From: Actinoplanes italicus
Lineage (GTDB): Bacteria; Actinomycetota; Actinomycetes; Mycobacteriales; Micromonosporaceae
Assembly: GCF_003001815.1 (NCBI RefSeq)
Contig: NZ_PVMZ01000034.1
Location: 19,353-83,352, forward strand
DNA: 64,000 bases
Reading direction: 5' to 3'
Numbering within the stretch: position 1 is the first letter of the stretch; each line of letters opens with the position of its first letter. Shown here in pieces: positions 42,352-51,240 of the stretch. Made by a program: the position numbers and the translations under genes. Below the pieces are notes generated by a model. It searched no databases, was not told the DNA's origin, and saw only the letters and a program-made list of their open reading frames with translations.

Positions 42352-43188
42352 ATGACCAACGACCACTTCCTCGTCCTCGGCGCCACCGGCAAGACCGGCC
42401 GCCGCGTCGCCACCCGATTGAGACTTCAGGATCTGCGGGTACGGGAAGCGTCGCGCTCCAGCCCGAGCCGCTTCGACTGGGCCGATCCGAGTGGCTGGGA
42501 CCGGGTTCTCGACGGGGTCACCGCCGTCTACATCGTGCCGCCTCAGGTGGAGGGCCCGGTCCACGAGTTCGTGACGCGTGCCGCGGCCGCCGGCGTGCGG
42601 CACCTGGTCCTGCTGTCCGGACGCGGCGCCGACAGCTGGGGCGACTCGCCGTTCGGCCGGGACATGCGCTCGGCGGAGGACGCGGTCCGCGGGTCGGACG
42701 TGCCGTGGACCGTGCTGCGCTCGAACAACTTCGCCCAGAACTTCGACGAGGACCTGTTCCACGCCCCGCTGCTCGCCGGTGAGCTGGCCCTGCCGGCCGG
42801 CCCCGTTCCCGAGCCGTTCATCGACGTGCACGACGTCGCCGACGCGGCGGCCGCCGTACTGACCGATCCGGCACGGCACGCCGGGCGGATCCATGAGCTG
42901 AGCGGCTCGCGGGCGCTGACGTTCGCCGAGGCCGTGGAGCTGATCTCCCGCGCCTCCGGCCGCCCGATCACCTACAAGCAGCTCTCCCTCCCCGAGTACG
43001 AGGCGCACCTGGTCGAGCAGGGCTGGCCCGCCGAGGTGGCACACCACCTGGCGGAGATGTTCGCCATCATGGAACGCGGGACGCTGACGACACCCACGGA
43101 CGACGTGGCCACCCTGCTCGGGCGCGAACCCCGGGACTTCGAGGACTATGTCGTACGGGCGGCGGCTGCCGGAGCGTGGCGGTCATGA
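42352..43188 (+). CDS. NmrA-like NAD(P)-binding oxidoreductase
   Basis: A 278-residue atypical SDR starting FLVLGATGKTGRRVATRL, with the glycine-rich nucleotide motif near the N-terminus, followed by VYIVPPQVEGPVHEFVTRAA, HLVLLSGRGADSWGDSPFGR and the LRSNNFAQNF segment typical of NmrA/NAD(P)H-azoreductase-like proteins. It is the target expected for the divergent AraC regulator. Its stop overlaps the start of the PPOX gene (ATGA), so the two are coupled. Confidence 0.88.
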   Translation: MTNDHFLVLGATGKTGRRVATRLRLQDLRVREASRSSPSRFDWADPSGWDRVLDGVTAVYIVPPQVEGPVHEFVTRAAAAGVRHLVLLSGRGADSWGDSPFGRDMRSAEDAVRGSDVPWTVLRSNNFAQNFDEDLFHAPLLAGELALPAGPVPEPFIDVHDVADAAAAVLTDPARHAGRIHELSGSRALTFAEAVELISRASGRPITYKQLSLPEYEAHLVEQGWPAEVAHHLAEMFAIMERGTLTTPTDDVATLLGREPRDFEDYVVRAAAAGAWRS

Positions 43189-43610
43189 CCACCACGACCG
43201 GCCTGCTCACCGCCGCGGACCTGGCGTTCCTGGCCCGCCCGCTGCACGGTTTCCTGTCGGTGGCCGCCGGAACGCAGCCGCCGCAGCCGCGCCCCGTGTG
43301 GTTCGAGGCCACCGCCGAGGGCACGGTCGAGTTCTTCACCGAGCCGGAGGCGCTGAAGGTACGGCGTCTGCGCCGCGACCCACGGGCGTCGATCGTCGTG
43401 GCGGCCCCGGTCGGGGAACGTGAGCGCTGGATCTCCATCGCCGGCCGCGTGACCCTGGAGGCCGACGGCGCCCACGACCTGTGCTCCCGGCTGGCCGCCC
43501 GCTACTGGGATCTGTCCGACAAGTCCCGAGCCGACGACCTGGCCACGATGCTGTCCGCCGACCTGACCCGCGTCGTCATCCACCCGGAGACCGTCCACCG
43601 CTACCCGTGA
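43185..43610 (+). CDS. PPOX-class flavin/F420-binding protein
   Basis: A 141-residue split-barrel protein (FLARPLHGFLSVAAGTQPPQ, VWFEATAEGTVEFFTEPEAL, KVRRLRRDPRASIVVAAPVG). The RR-x-P-x-A pattern and barrel strands suit the F420- or FMN-binding pyridoxamine oxidase-like group. The ATG at 43185 is set by the 4-bp overlap with the upstream stop. With the NmrA-like protein it may form a two-enzyme reductive pathway. Confidence 0.82.
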   Translation: MTTTTGLLTAADLAFLARPLHGFLSVAAGTQPPQPRPVWFEATAEGTVEFFTEPEALKVRRLRRDPRASIVVAAPVGERERWISIAGRVTLEADGAHDLCSRLAARYWDLSDKSRADDLATMLSADLTRVVIHPETVHRYP

Positions 43611-43690
43611 GTGCCCGCTGCCGCACACGGGAATGCGGGGCGCCGCGGAGGTCACGGCAACGGTCGAGGCGCTGCTTGTCGGGTCCTGGA

Positions 43691-44398
43691 TCAACTGCTG
43701 GAGGCGCCGGTCAGCAGGCGGAAGTCGTTGCCGTCCGGGTCGGCCAGCAGGATGCCGTGCTCGTCGGCGCCGAGGCGCGTCGCTCCGAGAGCCACCAGAC
43801 GGGCGGCCTCGGCGTCGGGGGCCCCGCCGATCGGAGGGATCAGCTCGTACGTCCACCGCAGCCACTGCGGTCGCGGCGAGTACGGCGGGCCGCCCCACGT
43901 GATCTTGGTCCCGCCGCCCGGGGACTGGATGGCGGTCTCCTCGTCCTGGTCCCAGACCAGCGGCCAGCCCAGCGCCTCGGCCCAGAAGTACCCGACCCGC
44001 TGCGAACCGTCGCTGGCCAGCGCGCCGATGAACCCGCAGCCGGCCAGGAACCGGTTGCCCGGCTCGATGATGTCGAACTCGTTGCCCTCCGGATCGGCGA
44101 GCACCACGTGCTCGGCGTCCGGGCCCTGGCCGATGTCGATACGCCGGGCGCCGAGCGTCACCGCCCGGGCCACCGACTCCTCCTGGTCCGCGGGGGTCGT
44201 GCTGGTCAGGTCGAAGTGCATCAGGTTGGCCACGACCTTGGGGCCGCGCTCGGGCACGAACCGTATCCGGAACCCGTCGCCGTCCGGCGGGCTGATCAGC
44301 ACCCCGTCGCGGTCCCAGCCCAGGATCCCGGCCCAGAACTCCGCCAGCCGCTCGGGCCGGTTCGCATCGACGCGCAGCGCAAACAGTCGTGAAGGCAC
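43691..44398 (-). CDS. Two-domain VOC family protein
   Basis: A 235-residue protein with two vicinal-oxygen-chelate halves. The first ends in VVLADPEGNEFDIIEPGN and the second in ILLADPDGNDFRLLTG. Both have the RPERLAEFWAGILGW-type start, the second as GYFWAEALGWPLVWD. A fused pair can form the metal site within one chain. The GTG start follows TAATCT by 6 bases. The 80 bp separating it from the convergent PPOX gene hold nothing recognisable. Confidence 0.86.
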   Translation of the reverse strand: MPSRLFALRVDANRPERLAEFWAGILGWDRDGVLISPPDGDGFRIRFVPERGPKVVANLMHFDLTSTTPADQEESVARAVTLGARRIDIGQGPDAEHVVLADPEGNEFDIIEPGNRFLAGCGFIGALASDGSQRVGYFWAEALGWPLVWDQDEETAIQSPGGGTKITWGGPPYSPRPQWLRWTYELIPPIGGAPDAEAARLVALGATRLGADEHGILLADPDGNDFRLLTGASSS

Positions 44399-44438
44399 GA
44401 GCGGAGATTAGGCGCGTCCCACCCGTACCGCATCCGAA

Positions 44439-44831
44439 TTAGCCGTCGGTGTCCTTCTTGACCGTCGCCGTGATGAACGAGCCGGCGTCGACCGTCGCAC
44501 CGGCCTCCGGGTCCTGCGAGACGACGATCCAGTTCCGATCGAGCACGGGGATCCGGTTCGCTCCGGTGGCGTCCTTCGCCGGTGCCACGTGCAGGCCCTC
44601 GGCGCGCCACAGGTCCTGTGCCGCCTGATAGTTCAGGCCTACCCCGTCCGGCACCTTGATCTTGGCGGCCGTCGCGGGCGTCGCGGGCTTCGCGGTGGTC
44701 GTCTCAACGGTCGCCGCGGGTGGCTTGACCACGGGCGCGTCGTCCGGGGCCGAGTCGGGATCGCCGCAAGCGGACGCCGTCAGAAGTACCGCCACCAGGA
44801 CCGATCCCACGCCGAGACGTCGACTGTTCAC
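44439..44831 (-). CDS. PASTA-domain lipoprotein
   Basis: A 130-residue lipoprotein. The signal peptide ends in the lipobox LTASAC. An Ala/Thr/Pro-rich linker follows, then one PASTA domain (VPDGVGLNYQAAQDLWRAEG, VVSQDPEAGATVDAGSFITA). PASTA domains bind peptidoglycan fragments or serve as spacers. The GTG at 44831 is chosen because GGAGG lies 5 bases upstream and the lipobox is at normal distance. Confidence 0.84.
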   Translation of the reverse strand: MNSRRLGVGSVLVAVLLTASACGDPDSAPDDAPVVKPPAATVETTTAKPATPATAAKIKVPDGVGLNYQAAQDLWRAEGLHVAPAKDATGANRIPVLDRNWIVVSQDPEAGATVDAGSFITATVKKDTDG

Positions 44832-44925
44832 GTTGCCTCCCAGACATCCGGTCATGACGCAGTGTCGCCCGTCCACCCCATCAGTGACGCACCGGTTGTC
44901 CGCCGGGCCGAGACCGGATCGTCGC

Positions 44926-46980
44926 TCATTGATCCAACGTGCCGTCCGGGATGCCGAGGGACTGACGGAGGAAGGCGAGTTCGAACTCCCACAGGTTGTC
45001 GACGGCGCCCATGTGGGAGGCGCCGGGCAGGGGCAGGACGGTGTGCGGGCGGCCGGCGGCCAGCAGGGCCGCGGACAGCTTCAGGGTGTGGACCGGCAGG
45101 ACGTTGTCGTCGACGAGGCCGTGGATCAGCAGCAGCGGGCGGCGCAGATTCGGGGCGTCGTCGATGAGCGACGACTGCTCGTACAGCGAAGGGTTCTCGG
45201 CCGGCAGGCCCAGGGTCCGCTCCTGCCAGTGCGAGCTGTAGAGCAGCTGGTCGGTGACGGGCGCTCCGGCGATGCCGGCGTGGAAGACGTCGGGGCGGCG
45301 CAGCACGGCCAGTGCGGCGAGGAAGCCGCCGGCCGACCAGCCTCGGATGCCGACCTTCGAAAGGTCCAGGTCGTAGTGCCCGGCGGCGGCGTGCAGCGCG
45401 TCGACCTGGTCCTGCAGCCGGGGTGCGGGGTGGTCGTCGCCGCGGGCACGTTCCCAGGCGGGGCCGCGGCCGGGGGTGCCGCGGCCGTCGGCGACGATCA
45501 CGGCGAAGCCCTGGTCGGCGAACCACTGCGAGGCCCAGAACCGGGAGCGGGCGGCGACGGCGCGCTGTGCGGCGGATCCGCCGTAAGGGTCGAGCAGCAC
45601 CGGGAGCGGTCCGGAGCCGGGCTCATAGCCGGTGGGCAGCAGCACCGCCGTCCGCAGCTTGCGTTCGCCGAGCCGGTGCAGGTGGATGACCGGCGTGATC
45701 CCGGGGATCGCGGCCAGCCCGCGCAGGGGCACGCCGTCGACCGTGACGGTCTCGCCGTCGAGGGTGCGTGCGGTGACGACCGTGACGCCACCGGCACGGC
45801 TGCCGTCGTACAGGCCGGGTTCGGTGGTGATCCGGGTGAGGGCGGTGGGTGACCACGTCCACAGGTGACGTTCGGCGGGGTCCTCGCGCGCGGCGAACAG
45901 GACGGTGTCGCCGTCGACCGACAGGACCTCCTCCACCTGCAGACCGGGCGGGGTCACCGGGACACCGTCGACGGTCAGCCGCCGGGTCTCGCCCTCGTCG
46001 ACGGTCCACAGCAGCGAACCCGACGCGGTGTGGGCGGGCACGCCGGACACGATGGTCGTCCAGGCGTCGTCGGTGTCCTCGCGTACGACAGTGGTCGCGC
46101 CGGTGGCCGGATCGACGGCCAGGACACGCATCACGGTCTGGTGGCGGTTCTGGACGGTGACCAGCAGGGCGGTCGCGTCCCAGACGACGCGGGTCACGTA
46201 CTCGAAGGCCGCACGGTCCCAGTCGACCGGGATCCGGGTGCCGTCGAGGCCGAGCAGGTGCAGGCTGACGTCGGCGTTCGGGGTTCCGGCGGCCGGGTAG
46301 CGCAGGGCGGTCGGCGGCTGCTCGGGGTGGGCCGGGTCGCTGATGTACCACACCTGCACGGGTGAGTTGTCGACGCGGGCGGCGATCAGCGAACGGCCGT
46401 CGGGCGCCCACCAGTAGCCGTCGAACCGGTCCATCGACTCGGACGCCTCGTGCTCGGGCAGCCCCCAGCTCACCTCGGGGCCGTCCGGTGCGGCCAGCGG
46501 CCGGTCGTCCTTGCCGTCACGGCCGATGAGCCGGAGTTCGGCGTCACGGACATAGGCGATCGTACGGCCGGTCGGGTCGATCCTGGCCTCAGCGGCCGGG
46601 TGCCCGGTGCCGAGCTCACTCACCTCGCCGGTGGTCAGGTCCGCCGCGTACAGCTTCTCGCCGGCCGTGAACACCGCTGTGCGTACGCCCGCATCGGTGT
46701 GGAAGGCGCCGATCCCCGCGGACCTGTCCCGGGCCCGCTCACGTCTCGCCCGTTCCCGCTCCGACATCGGCGCGCCGCCGCCGAGCGCCGTCGCGTCGAC
46801 CACCAGCCGTTCCTCGCCCGCGGCCACGTCGAAGGACCACAGACTGCCGACCGGGTCCTCACCACCGGCGGAGCGCAGGAACAGCACCCGGGAGCCGTCC
46901 GGGGTGATCGTGAACCCGTGGGCGAGGCCCAGCATGAACCCCTGGGTACGCGAAACCATGGCGGGAAACGTCGACGTCAT
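44926..46980 (-). CDS. S9-family serine peptidase (dipeptidyl peptidase IV-like)
   Basis: A 684-residue two-domain peptidase. Residues about 20-430 are an eight-bladed propeller (ITPDGSRVLFLRSAGG at the start; ESMDRFDGYWWAPDGRSLIA carries the double-acid-like segment). The C-terminal alpha/beta-hydrolase has GWSAGG with the nucleophile near residue 548, the aspartate in LVDDNVLP (about 625) and the histidine in GASHMG (about 656). It would remove dipeptides from the N-terminus of peptides. No signal peptide, so cytoplasmic. The start MTSTFP at 46980 matches family members; GTG at 46989 is an alternative. Confidence 0.9.
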   Translation of the reverse strand: MTSTFPAMVSRTQGFMLGLAHGFTITPDGSRVLFLRSAGGEDPVGSLWSFDVAAGEERLVVDATALGGGAPMSERERARRERARDRSAGIGAFHTDAGVRTAVFTAGEKLYAADLTTGEVSELGTGHPAAEARIDPTGRTIAYVRDAELRLIGRDGKDDRPLAAPDGPEVSWGLPEHEASESMDRFDGYWWAPDGRSLIAARVDNSPVQVWYISDPAHPEQPPTALRYPAAGTPNADVSLHLLGLDGTRIPVDWDRAAFEYVTRVVWDATALLVTVQNRHQTVMRVLAVDPATGATTVVREDTDDAWTTIVSGVPAHTASGSLLWTVDEGETRRLTVDGVPVTPPGLQVEEVLSVDGDTVLFAAREDPAERHLWTWSPTALTRITTEPGLYDGSRAGGVTVVTARTLDGETVTVDGVPLRGLAAIPGITPVIHLHRLGERKLRTAVLLPTGYEPGSGPLPVLLDPYGGSAAQRAVAARSRFWASQWFADQGFAVIVADGRGTPGRGPAWERARGDDHPAPRLQDQVDALHAAAGHYDLDLSKVGIRGWSAGGFLAALAVLRRPDVFHAGIAGAPVTDQLLYSSHWQERTLGLPAENPSLYEQSSLIDDAPNLRRPLLLIHGLVDDNVLPVHTLKLSAALLAAGRPHTVLPLPGASHMGAVDNLWEFELAFLRQSLGIPDGTLDQ

Positions 46981-47125
46981 GACAGACACTCTCGCGTATC
47001 CGACGGCGCATGTCCTTCGCCGGGCGTAGGTTTCCGGATGCCTTCAGAAGAGGACCCGCTCACGTGCCACGATGAACGACGCCCGCTCGGCAGCGTGCTG
47101 AGCAGCGAAAACGGGGGATCGTGCA

Positions 47126-47524
47126 ATGCGGCGGAGAACTTCTGTGCTCGGTGTCGCGGCCGTGGGGATCGCCGGCCTGGTGGTGGCGCCCGCTCCCCCG
47201 GCATCGGCGGGGCTGCCGTACGGCTGTGAGCTCTCGGCCGTGTGCGTCTACCTGACCAGCGCCGACTGGATCGCGCGGAGACCGACCGCGTCGTTCACGA
47301 AGGTGACGGAGGAATTCGTGGTGCTGGGACCGCGCAGCCGGCACGGGTACGCGGTCTTCAACTCCCGTTTCGACGACACGGTCTATCTGATGAGCCGCGA
47401 CGGGACGGAGGTGTGCGTGGAGCCGCACTCGACGTGGTTCCACGACGAGTCCGGCACCTCCCGCAAGATCGCCGACCTGCAGATCGTCGACGACTTCAAC
47501 TGCTACCTCGACGGCGGCTACTGA
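47126..47524 (+). CDS. Small secreted cysteine-containing protein
   Basis: A 132-residue exported protein. The signal peptide (MRRRTSVLGVAAVGIAGLVV, cleavage near ASA-GLP) is followed by about 100 residues with four cysteines (GCELSAVCVY, EVCVEP, FNCYLDG), probably two disulphides. The arrangement is reminiscent of peptidase-inhibitor I36-type proteins, but this is not certain. A GGGGGATC ribosome-binding site precedes the ATG. It overlaps the convergent PRC-barrel gene by 7 bp. Confidence 0.72.
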   Translation: MRRRTSVLGVAAVGIAGLVVAPAPPASAGLPYGCELSAVCVYLTSADWIARRPTASFTKVTEEFVVLGPRSRHGYAVFNSRFDDTVYLMSRDGTEVCVEPHSTWFHDESGTSRKIADLQIVDDFNCYLDGGY

Positions 47525-47913
47525 GTCTCGCCCGGCTCGGAGACCGGCCGGGCCGACGTGTCCCGATCGCCGCCCGGTCCGCGGTAACCGCCGTTGGCCC
47601 AGTTCATGCCGTAGTACTCGTAGAGCCGCTCGACGTCCTCGCGCGTCAGGGGCTCGTCGTGGTCGGCGTCGACGTCCGGGGCGTTCTTGACCGTGGCCTT
47701 GTCGAACGGCACCACCAGGCGGTCGCCGTCCAGGTCGGCGGCGTCCAGCGGCACCAGCGACTCGTTCAGTCCCAGCAGGCCGGTCTTGACACCGGCCCAG
47801 TTCGGCCGGCCGCTGCCGTCTTTCCACAACTGACCGACGCTGCCGATCCTGTCACCGTCGCGGTCGTACACGTCACGGCCGGCCAGGGAGTGGATCTGCT
47901 CGATGGTGATCAT
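47518..47913 (-). CDS. PRC-barrel domain protein
   Basis: A 131-residue protein. The PRC-barrel occupies about residues 5-80 (IHSLAGRDVYDRDGDRIGSV, WAGVKTGLLGLNESLVPLDA, VVPFDKATVKNAPDVD) and is followed by DEPLTREDVERLYEYYGMNW, a tail common in actinobacterial stress-related PRC proteins. It is soluble; such proteins may bind other proteins or ribosomal components. AGGAGA 10 bases before the ATG at 47913 supports the start. Confidence 0.85.
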   Translation of the reverse strand: MITIEQIHSLAGRDVYDRDGDRIGSVGQLWKDGSGRPNWAGVKTGLLGLNESLVPLDAADLDGDRLVVPFDKATVKNAPDVDADHDEPLTREDVERLYEYYGMNWANGGYRGPGGDRDTSARPVSEPGETQ

Positions 47914-48054
47914 CAGGGGGTCTCCTTTCCATCGGTACGCAGAAAGGCCTACCCGGCACATATCGGGCCATGCTCGACCATAAGCGGAATGAGTAATCCT
48001 TCACCCTCAACCGTGAATTCATTCGCCTGAACCGGGCGGCAGCGGCACGAGCGG

Positions 48055-48615
48055 TTACGGCCGCGGATGGATGCCCTCGATGGCGAGGGTGACGAGCCGA
48101 GCAGCCTCCGCGCCGTCCTCGGTGGTCAGGGAGACGGCGTTGGCCATGGTCAGCAGGTCGCCGATCGCCACGCCCGGCCGGACGGCGCCCGCGTCCTGCG
48201 CCGACCGCAGCAGTTTCCCGCCGGCGTCGGTCAGCATCGCCTCGCAACCGGTGTCCGACGCCGCGACCGGCTCGCGGACGGACGCCAGCAGTGACGCGGC
48301 GAGGCCGCGGGTGGTGGCGCCGTAGACCGCGACGGCCCGCAGCCAGTCGGCGAGGGCCCGCCCGGGTTCGGCGGAGCCGGTCAGCTCGTGGGCCTCGGCG
48401 CAGAGTCCCTCGACGCGATCGTGGAACACCGCCTCGAGCAGCGCCTGGCGGGTCGGGAAATGGCGGTGCAGGGTGGCCGAGCCGACTCCGGCGTCCCGGG
48501 CGATCTTCTCGAGTGACGCGTCGGCCCCGGTCCGGGCCACCTCGGCGACGGCGGCGGCGAGCAGACGCTCGTAGTTGCGTCGCGCATCCGCCCGCATCGG
48601 TCGGGTGTCCGGCAC
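48055..48615 (-). CDS. TetR-family repressor
   Basis: A 186-residue regulator with an N-terminal TetR DNA-binding domain (ASLEKIARDAGVGSATLHRH, then FPTRQALLEAVF) and a C-terminal helical ligand domain. The GTG start is preceded by GGAGA at 6-8 bases. It is divergent from the SDR gene at 48744; two copies of a palindromic site lie between the genes, so it most likely represses the SDR gene and possibly itself. Confidence 0.9.
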   Translation of the reverse strand: MPDTRPMRADARRNYERLLAAAVAEVARTGADASLEKIARDAGVGSATLHRHFPTRQALLEAVFHDRVEGLCAEAHELTGSAEPGRALADWLRAVAVYGATTRGLAASLLASVREPVAASDTGCEAMLTDAGGKLLRSAQDAGAVRPGVAIGDLLTMANAVSLTTEDGAEAARLVTLAIEGIHPRP

Positions 48616-48664
48616 CGGGATTCTCCTGCTCGCGGCCTGTGAATGTGCTCGACATCCTATCCGG

Positions 48665-48693
48665 TTGACAAACGGGGGACCACCCCGTTTAGT
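48665..48693 (+). promoter_or_regulatory. Promoter of the SDR gene
   Basis: A perfect TTGACA -35 (48665-48670) is followed after exactly 17 bases by TTTAGT (48688-48693) as -10. The spacer is occupied by the first TetR operator copy, so bound repressor would exclude RNA polymerase. Confidence 0.7.
48670..48690. promoter_or_regulatory. TetR operator, copy 1
   Basis: Inverted repeat AAACGGGG - 5 bases - CCCCGTTT in the promoter spacer of the SDR gene. A second, nearly identical site follows 34 bp downstream. Confidence 0.7.
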
Positions 48694-48703
48694 CTCGGAT
48701 CAC

Positions 48704-48725
48704 AAAGCGGGGTACCACCCCGTTT
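48704..48725. promoter_or_regulatory. TetR operator, copy 2
   Basis: AAAGCGGGG - 5 bases - CCCCGTTT shares the ACCACCCCGTTTA half with copy 1. It lies just downstream of the expected transcription start and 18 bp before the SDR start codon. Centre-to-centre spacing from copy 1 is about 35 bp, a little over three helical turns. Confidence 0.65.
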
Positions 48726-48743
48726 ACTGCGAGGGAGTTCATC

Positions 48744-49643
48744 ATGAGTGACGCGACGACAGCCGAACCCCGCGTGGTCCTGGTGACCGGAGCCAGCACC
48801 GGCTTCGGCCGGCTCATCGCCGAGACCCTGGCCCGGCGCGGCCACCGGGTCTTCGCCGGCCTGCGCGACATCGGCGGACGCAACGAGAGGGCCACCGCCG
48901 AACTGGCCGCGTTCGCCGAGGCGGAGGCCGTCGATCTGCGGGTCGTCGAACTCGACGTCACCGACCAGGCGTCCGCGGACCGGGCGGTCGCCGCCGTGGT
49001 GTCCGCGGCCGGCCGCATCGACGTGGTCGTCAACAACGCGGGCGGCATCTTCGCGGGCCCGGCCGAGGCCTTCACCGCCGACGAGGTACGGCGCCAGTTC
49101 GACGTGAACGTGCTGGGCGCGGTACGCGTCAACCGGGCGGCGCTGCCCCACCTGCGGGAGCAGGGCACCGGTGCGCTCATCCAGGTCGGCTCCGTCGCGG
49201 CGCGGGTGACGGTGCCGTTCAGCGGGCTGTACGCGGCGAGCAAGGCCGCGCTCGCCGCCCTGACCGAGGCGTGGCACGACGAACTGGCCCCGTTCGGCGT
49301 CGAGTCGATCGCCGTCGACCCGGCCTCCTACCCCACCAACATCGGCGTCAACGCCACCATGCCGGCCGACCCGGAGCGCCTGGCGCCGTACGGCACGGCG
49401 TTCGGCGGTTACGTCGCGGCGCTCACCGAGCGTGCGACGACCGCCGTGCCCGGGGATCCGCGCGAGGTGTCCGACGCCGTCGTCACGCTGGTCGAGACCC
49501 CGAACGGCAAACGGCCGCGCCGTACCGTGGTCGCTCCGGCCGCGCAGCAGGAGGCGGTCGAGGCGCTGAACCGGGCCGCGGAGGCCGCCGCGATCGCTGT
49601 GGCCACCGACATGGGCGTGACCGCCTTCGCCGCGCCCCGGTAG
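48744..49643 (+). CDS. Short-chain dehydrogenase/reductase
   Basis: A 299-residue classical SDR: TGASTGFG near residue 16, VVNNAGG for strand stabilisation, the catalytic serine in LIQVGSVAARV and the active site YAASK. Followed by a family-typical tail. Substrate unknown. A GAGGGAG ribosome-binding site precedes the ATG. Controlled by the divergent TetR regulator through the two operators upstream. The 289 bp between this gene and the MFS gene contain a TAGGGT-ATG arrangement at 49826-49840 but no convincing gene. Confidence 0.92.
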   Translation: MSDATTAEPRVVLVTGASTGFGRLIAETLARRGHRVFAGLRDIGGRNERATAELAAFAEAEAVDLRVVELDVTDQASADRAVAAVVSAAGRIDVVVNNAGGIFAGPAEAFTADEVRRQFDVNVLGAVRVNRAALPHLREQGTGALIQVGSVAARVTVPFSGLYAASKAALAALTEAWHDELAPFGVESIAVDPASYPTNIGVNATMPADPERLAPYGTAFGGYVAALTERATTAVPGDPREVSDAVVTLVETPNGKRPRRTVVAPAAQQEAVEALNRAAEAAAIAVATDMGVTAFAAPR

Positions 49644-49932
49644 GACCCGGCCGGGCGGCCACAGCGGCGGACAGCGCCTCCCGGAGCGCACCGCTGGTGC
49701 GAGTGTCGCCGCCGGACGGCCGGTCCCGGTCGGGACCGGCCACACCACCGCACTCGACCCCTCGAGCCCACCGGCGCGAACGTGGTGCCGCACGTGACCG
49801 AGGCAGCCGCTGCGAGCCCTGTGATGTAGGGTCGCCGATGAATGCGCTCAGCGTGTCTTCGCTGAGGGGCGAGTTGAGGTCCCGGTCCGACCTGTCCGGC
49901 AGCTCGCGGTGTGACTACCGCTGGAGTTTCCG

Positions 49933-51222
49933 TTGCAGACAGGTCGATCTTTTTCTGTCCTTTTGTCGGCAGCCCGGCTGGGTGGCCGGTTCTTCCTGCC
50001 GGCCGCCTTCGGGCGGCTCGGCGTGGCCATGACCGGGTTGGCGGTGTTCTGGGCCGTTCAGGGTTCGTCGGGCTCGCTGGGGCACGGCGGTTTTGCCACC
50101 GGGGCGTTCGCCGTGGCCGACGCGGCCGTCGGGCCGCATGTCGCTCGGCTCATCGACCGGTGGGGGCAGCGCCGGATCGTCCCGGTCACGACGTCCCTGT
50201 TCGGCGTCGCCATGGCGGCGCTGGTGGTGGCTTGCGTCGCGCGGTCGCCGGAGTGGGTGCCGATCGTACTGGCCGCGGCCGTGGGTGCGAGTCTGCCGCC
50301 GGTCGGGGCGCTGTCGGCCGCTCGCTGGCGCAAGGTGACCGGACCGGGCGTTCTCTCCGCCGCAAGACCGAAGGCCAGAACGAACGTTCTCGCTCCCGGA
50401 GAAAATGAGGCCGGACCGGGGAACCTCCTCCCCGCCGCCCTGTCGCTGGAGGCAGCCGTCAACGACGCCGCCTTCCTGATCGGCCCGGTCCTGGTGACGA
50501 CTCTGGGCACGTCCGTGGCACCGTGGTTCTCCCTGGTCACGGCGACGACATTCGTAGCAGGCGGAACGTTCGTTCTTCTGACCGCCACCGACTCCGAGCC
50601 ACCCGCGGGCGGTTTCTCCCCGGGCACCCTGATGGACCGGAGACTGCTGCACCGCGGCTTCCTGACCCTGCTGGCCGCCAACCTGGCCCTGGGCTTCTTC
50701 TTCGGCGGCATCGGCGTGGCGATCACCGGCTTCACCCTCGCCCACGACGCGGGCGCCCTGACCGGCCCCATCACCGGGGCGGCCGGTGTCGTGAGTCTCG
50801 TCGCCGGGCTCGCGTACGGCGCTCTCGGCGTCCCCCGCCCCGCACAGGTCATGCTCGGCGCCGGAATCGTGCTCGCAGCCGGATGCGCCCTGCTGGCCCT
50901 GACGCCGGGCCTGGGCACCATGTTCGCCGGCTACGCGCTGGTCGGCGGCTGCGTGGCGCTCGTACTGGTTCCCGGTGCGGTCCTGCTCCAGCGGGCGATC
51001 GTCACCGCAGTCACCACACAGGCCATGACCTGGGTCAATTCAGCCAGCGCCCTGGGCATCGCCGTCGCAGCGCCGCTGGTCGGCACGGTCAGTGGCGCGC
51101 ACGGCTGGAAGGCCGGTTTCCTCGCCCTGGCGGCCCTGACCGTCACCCTGCCGCTGACCGTGGCCGCGGCCGGGCCGAGGCGTTGCGCGGCGCGACCGCC
51201 GGATGCGATAGTCACGAGATGA
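49933..51222 (+). CDS. MFS-type membrane transporter
   Basis: A 429-residue protein with about 12 hydrophobic segments in two halves, for example LGVAMTGLAVFWAVQG, TSLFGVAMAALVVACVA, FLTLLAANLALGFFFGG and VSLVAGLAYGALG. The cytoplasmic loop DRWGQRR matches the MFS motif A region. It probably exports a drug or metabolite. The TTG start has TGGAG 6 bases upstream. Between residues about 138 and 162 there is a hydrophilic insertion (GVLSAARPKARTNVLAPGEN) that interrupts an otherwise normal loop. The stop overlaps a 10-codon frame that leads into the next gene. Confidence 0.8.
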   Translation: MQTGRSFSVLLSAARLGGRFFLPAAFGRLGVAMTGLAVFWAVQGSSGSLGHGGFATGAFAVADAAVGPHVARLIDRWGQRRIVPVTTSLFGVAMAALVVACVARSPEWVPIVLAAAVGASLPPVGALSAARWRKVTGPGVLSAARPKARTNVLAPGENEAGPGNLLPAALSLEAAVNDAAFLIGPVLVTTLGTSVAPWFSLVTATTFVAGGTFVLLTATDSEPPAGGFSPGTLMDRRLLHRGFLTLLAANLALGFFFGGIGVAITGFTLAHDAGALTGPITGAAGVVSLVAGLAYGALGVPRPAQVMLGAGIVLAAGCALLALTPGLGTMFAGYALVGGCVALVLVPGAVLLQRAIVTAVTTQAMTWVNSASALGIAVAAPLVGTVSGAHGWKAGFLALAALTVTLPLTVAAAGPRRCAARPPDAIVTR

Positions 51223-51240
51223 TGATCAAACGAAAGGGTC

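Noticed and set aside
49838..49932. Small leaderless gene starting at 49838
   Set aside because: A TAGGGT hexamer stands before the ATG, but the frame (MNALSVSSLRGELRSRSDLS...) shows no stable protein character and runs into the MFS gene out of frame.
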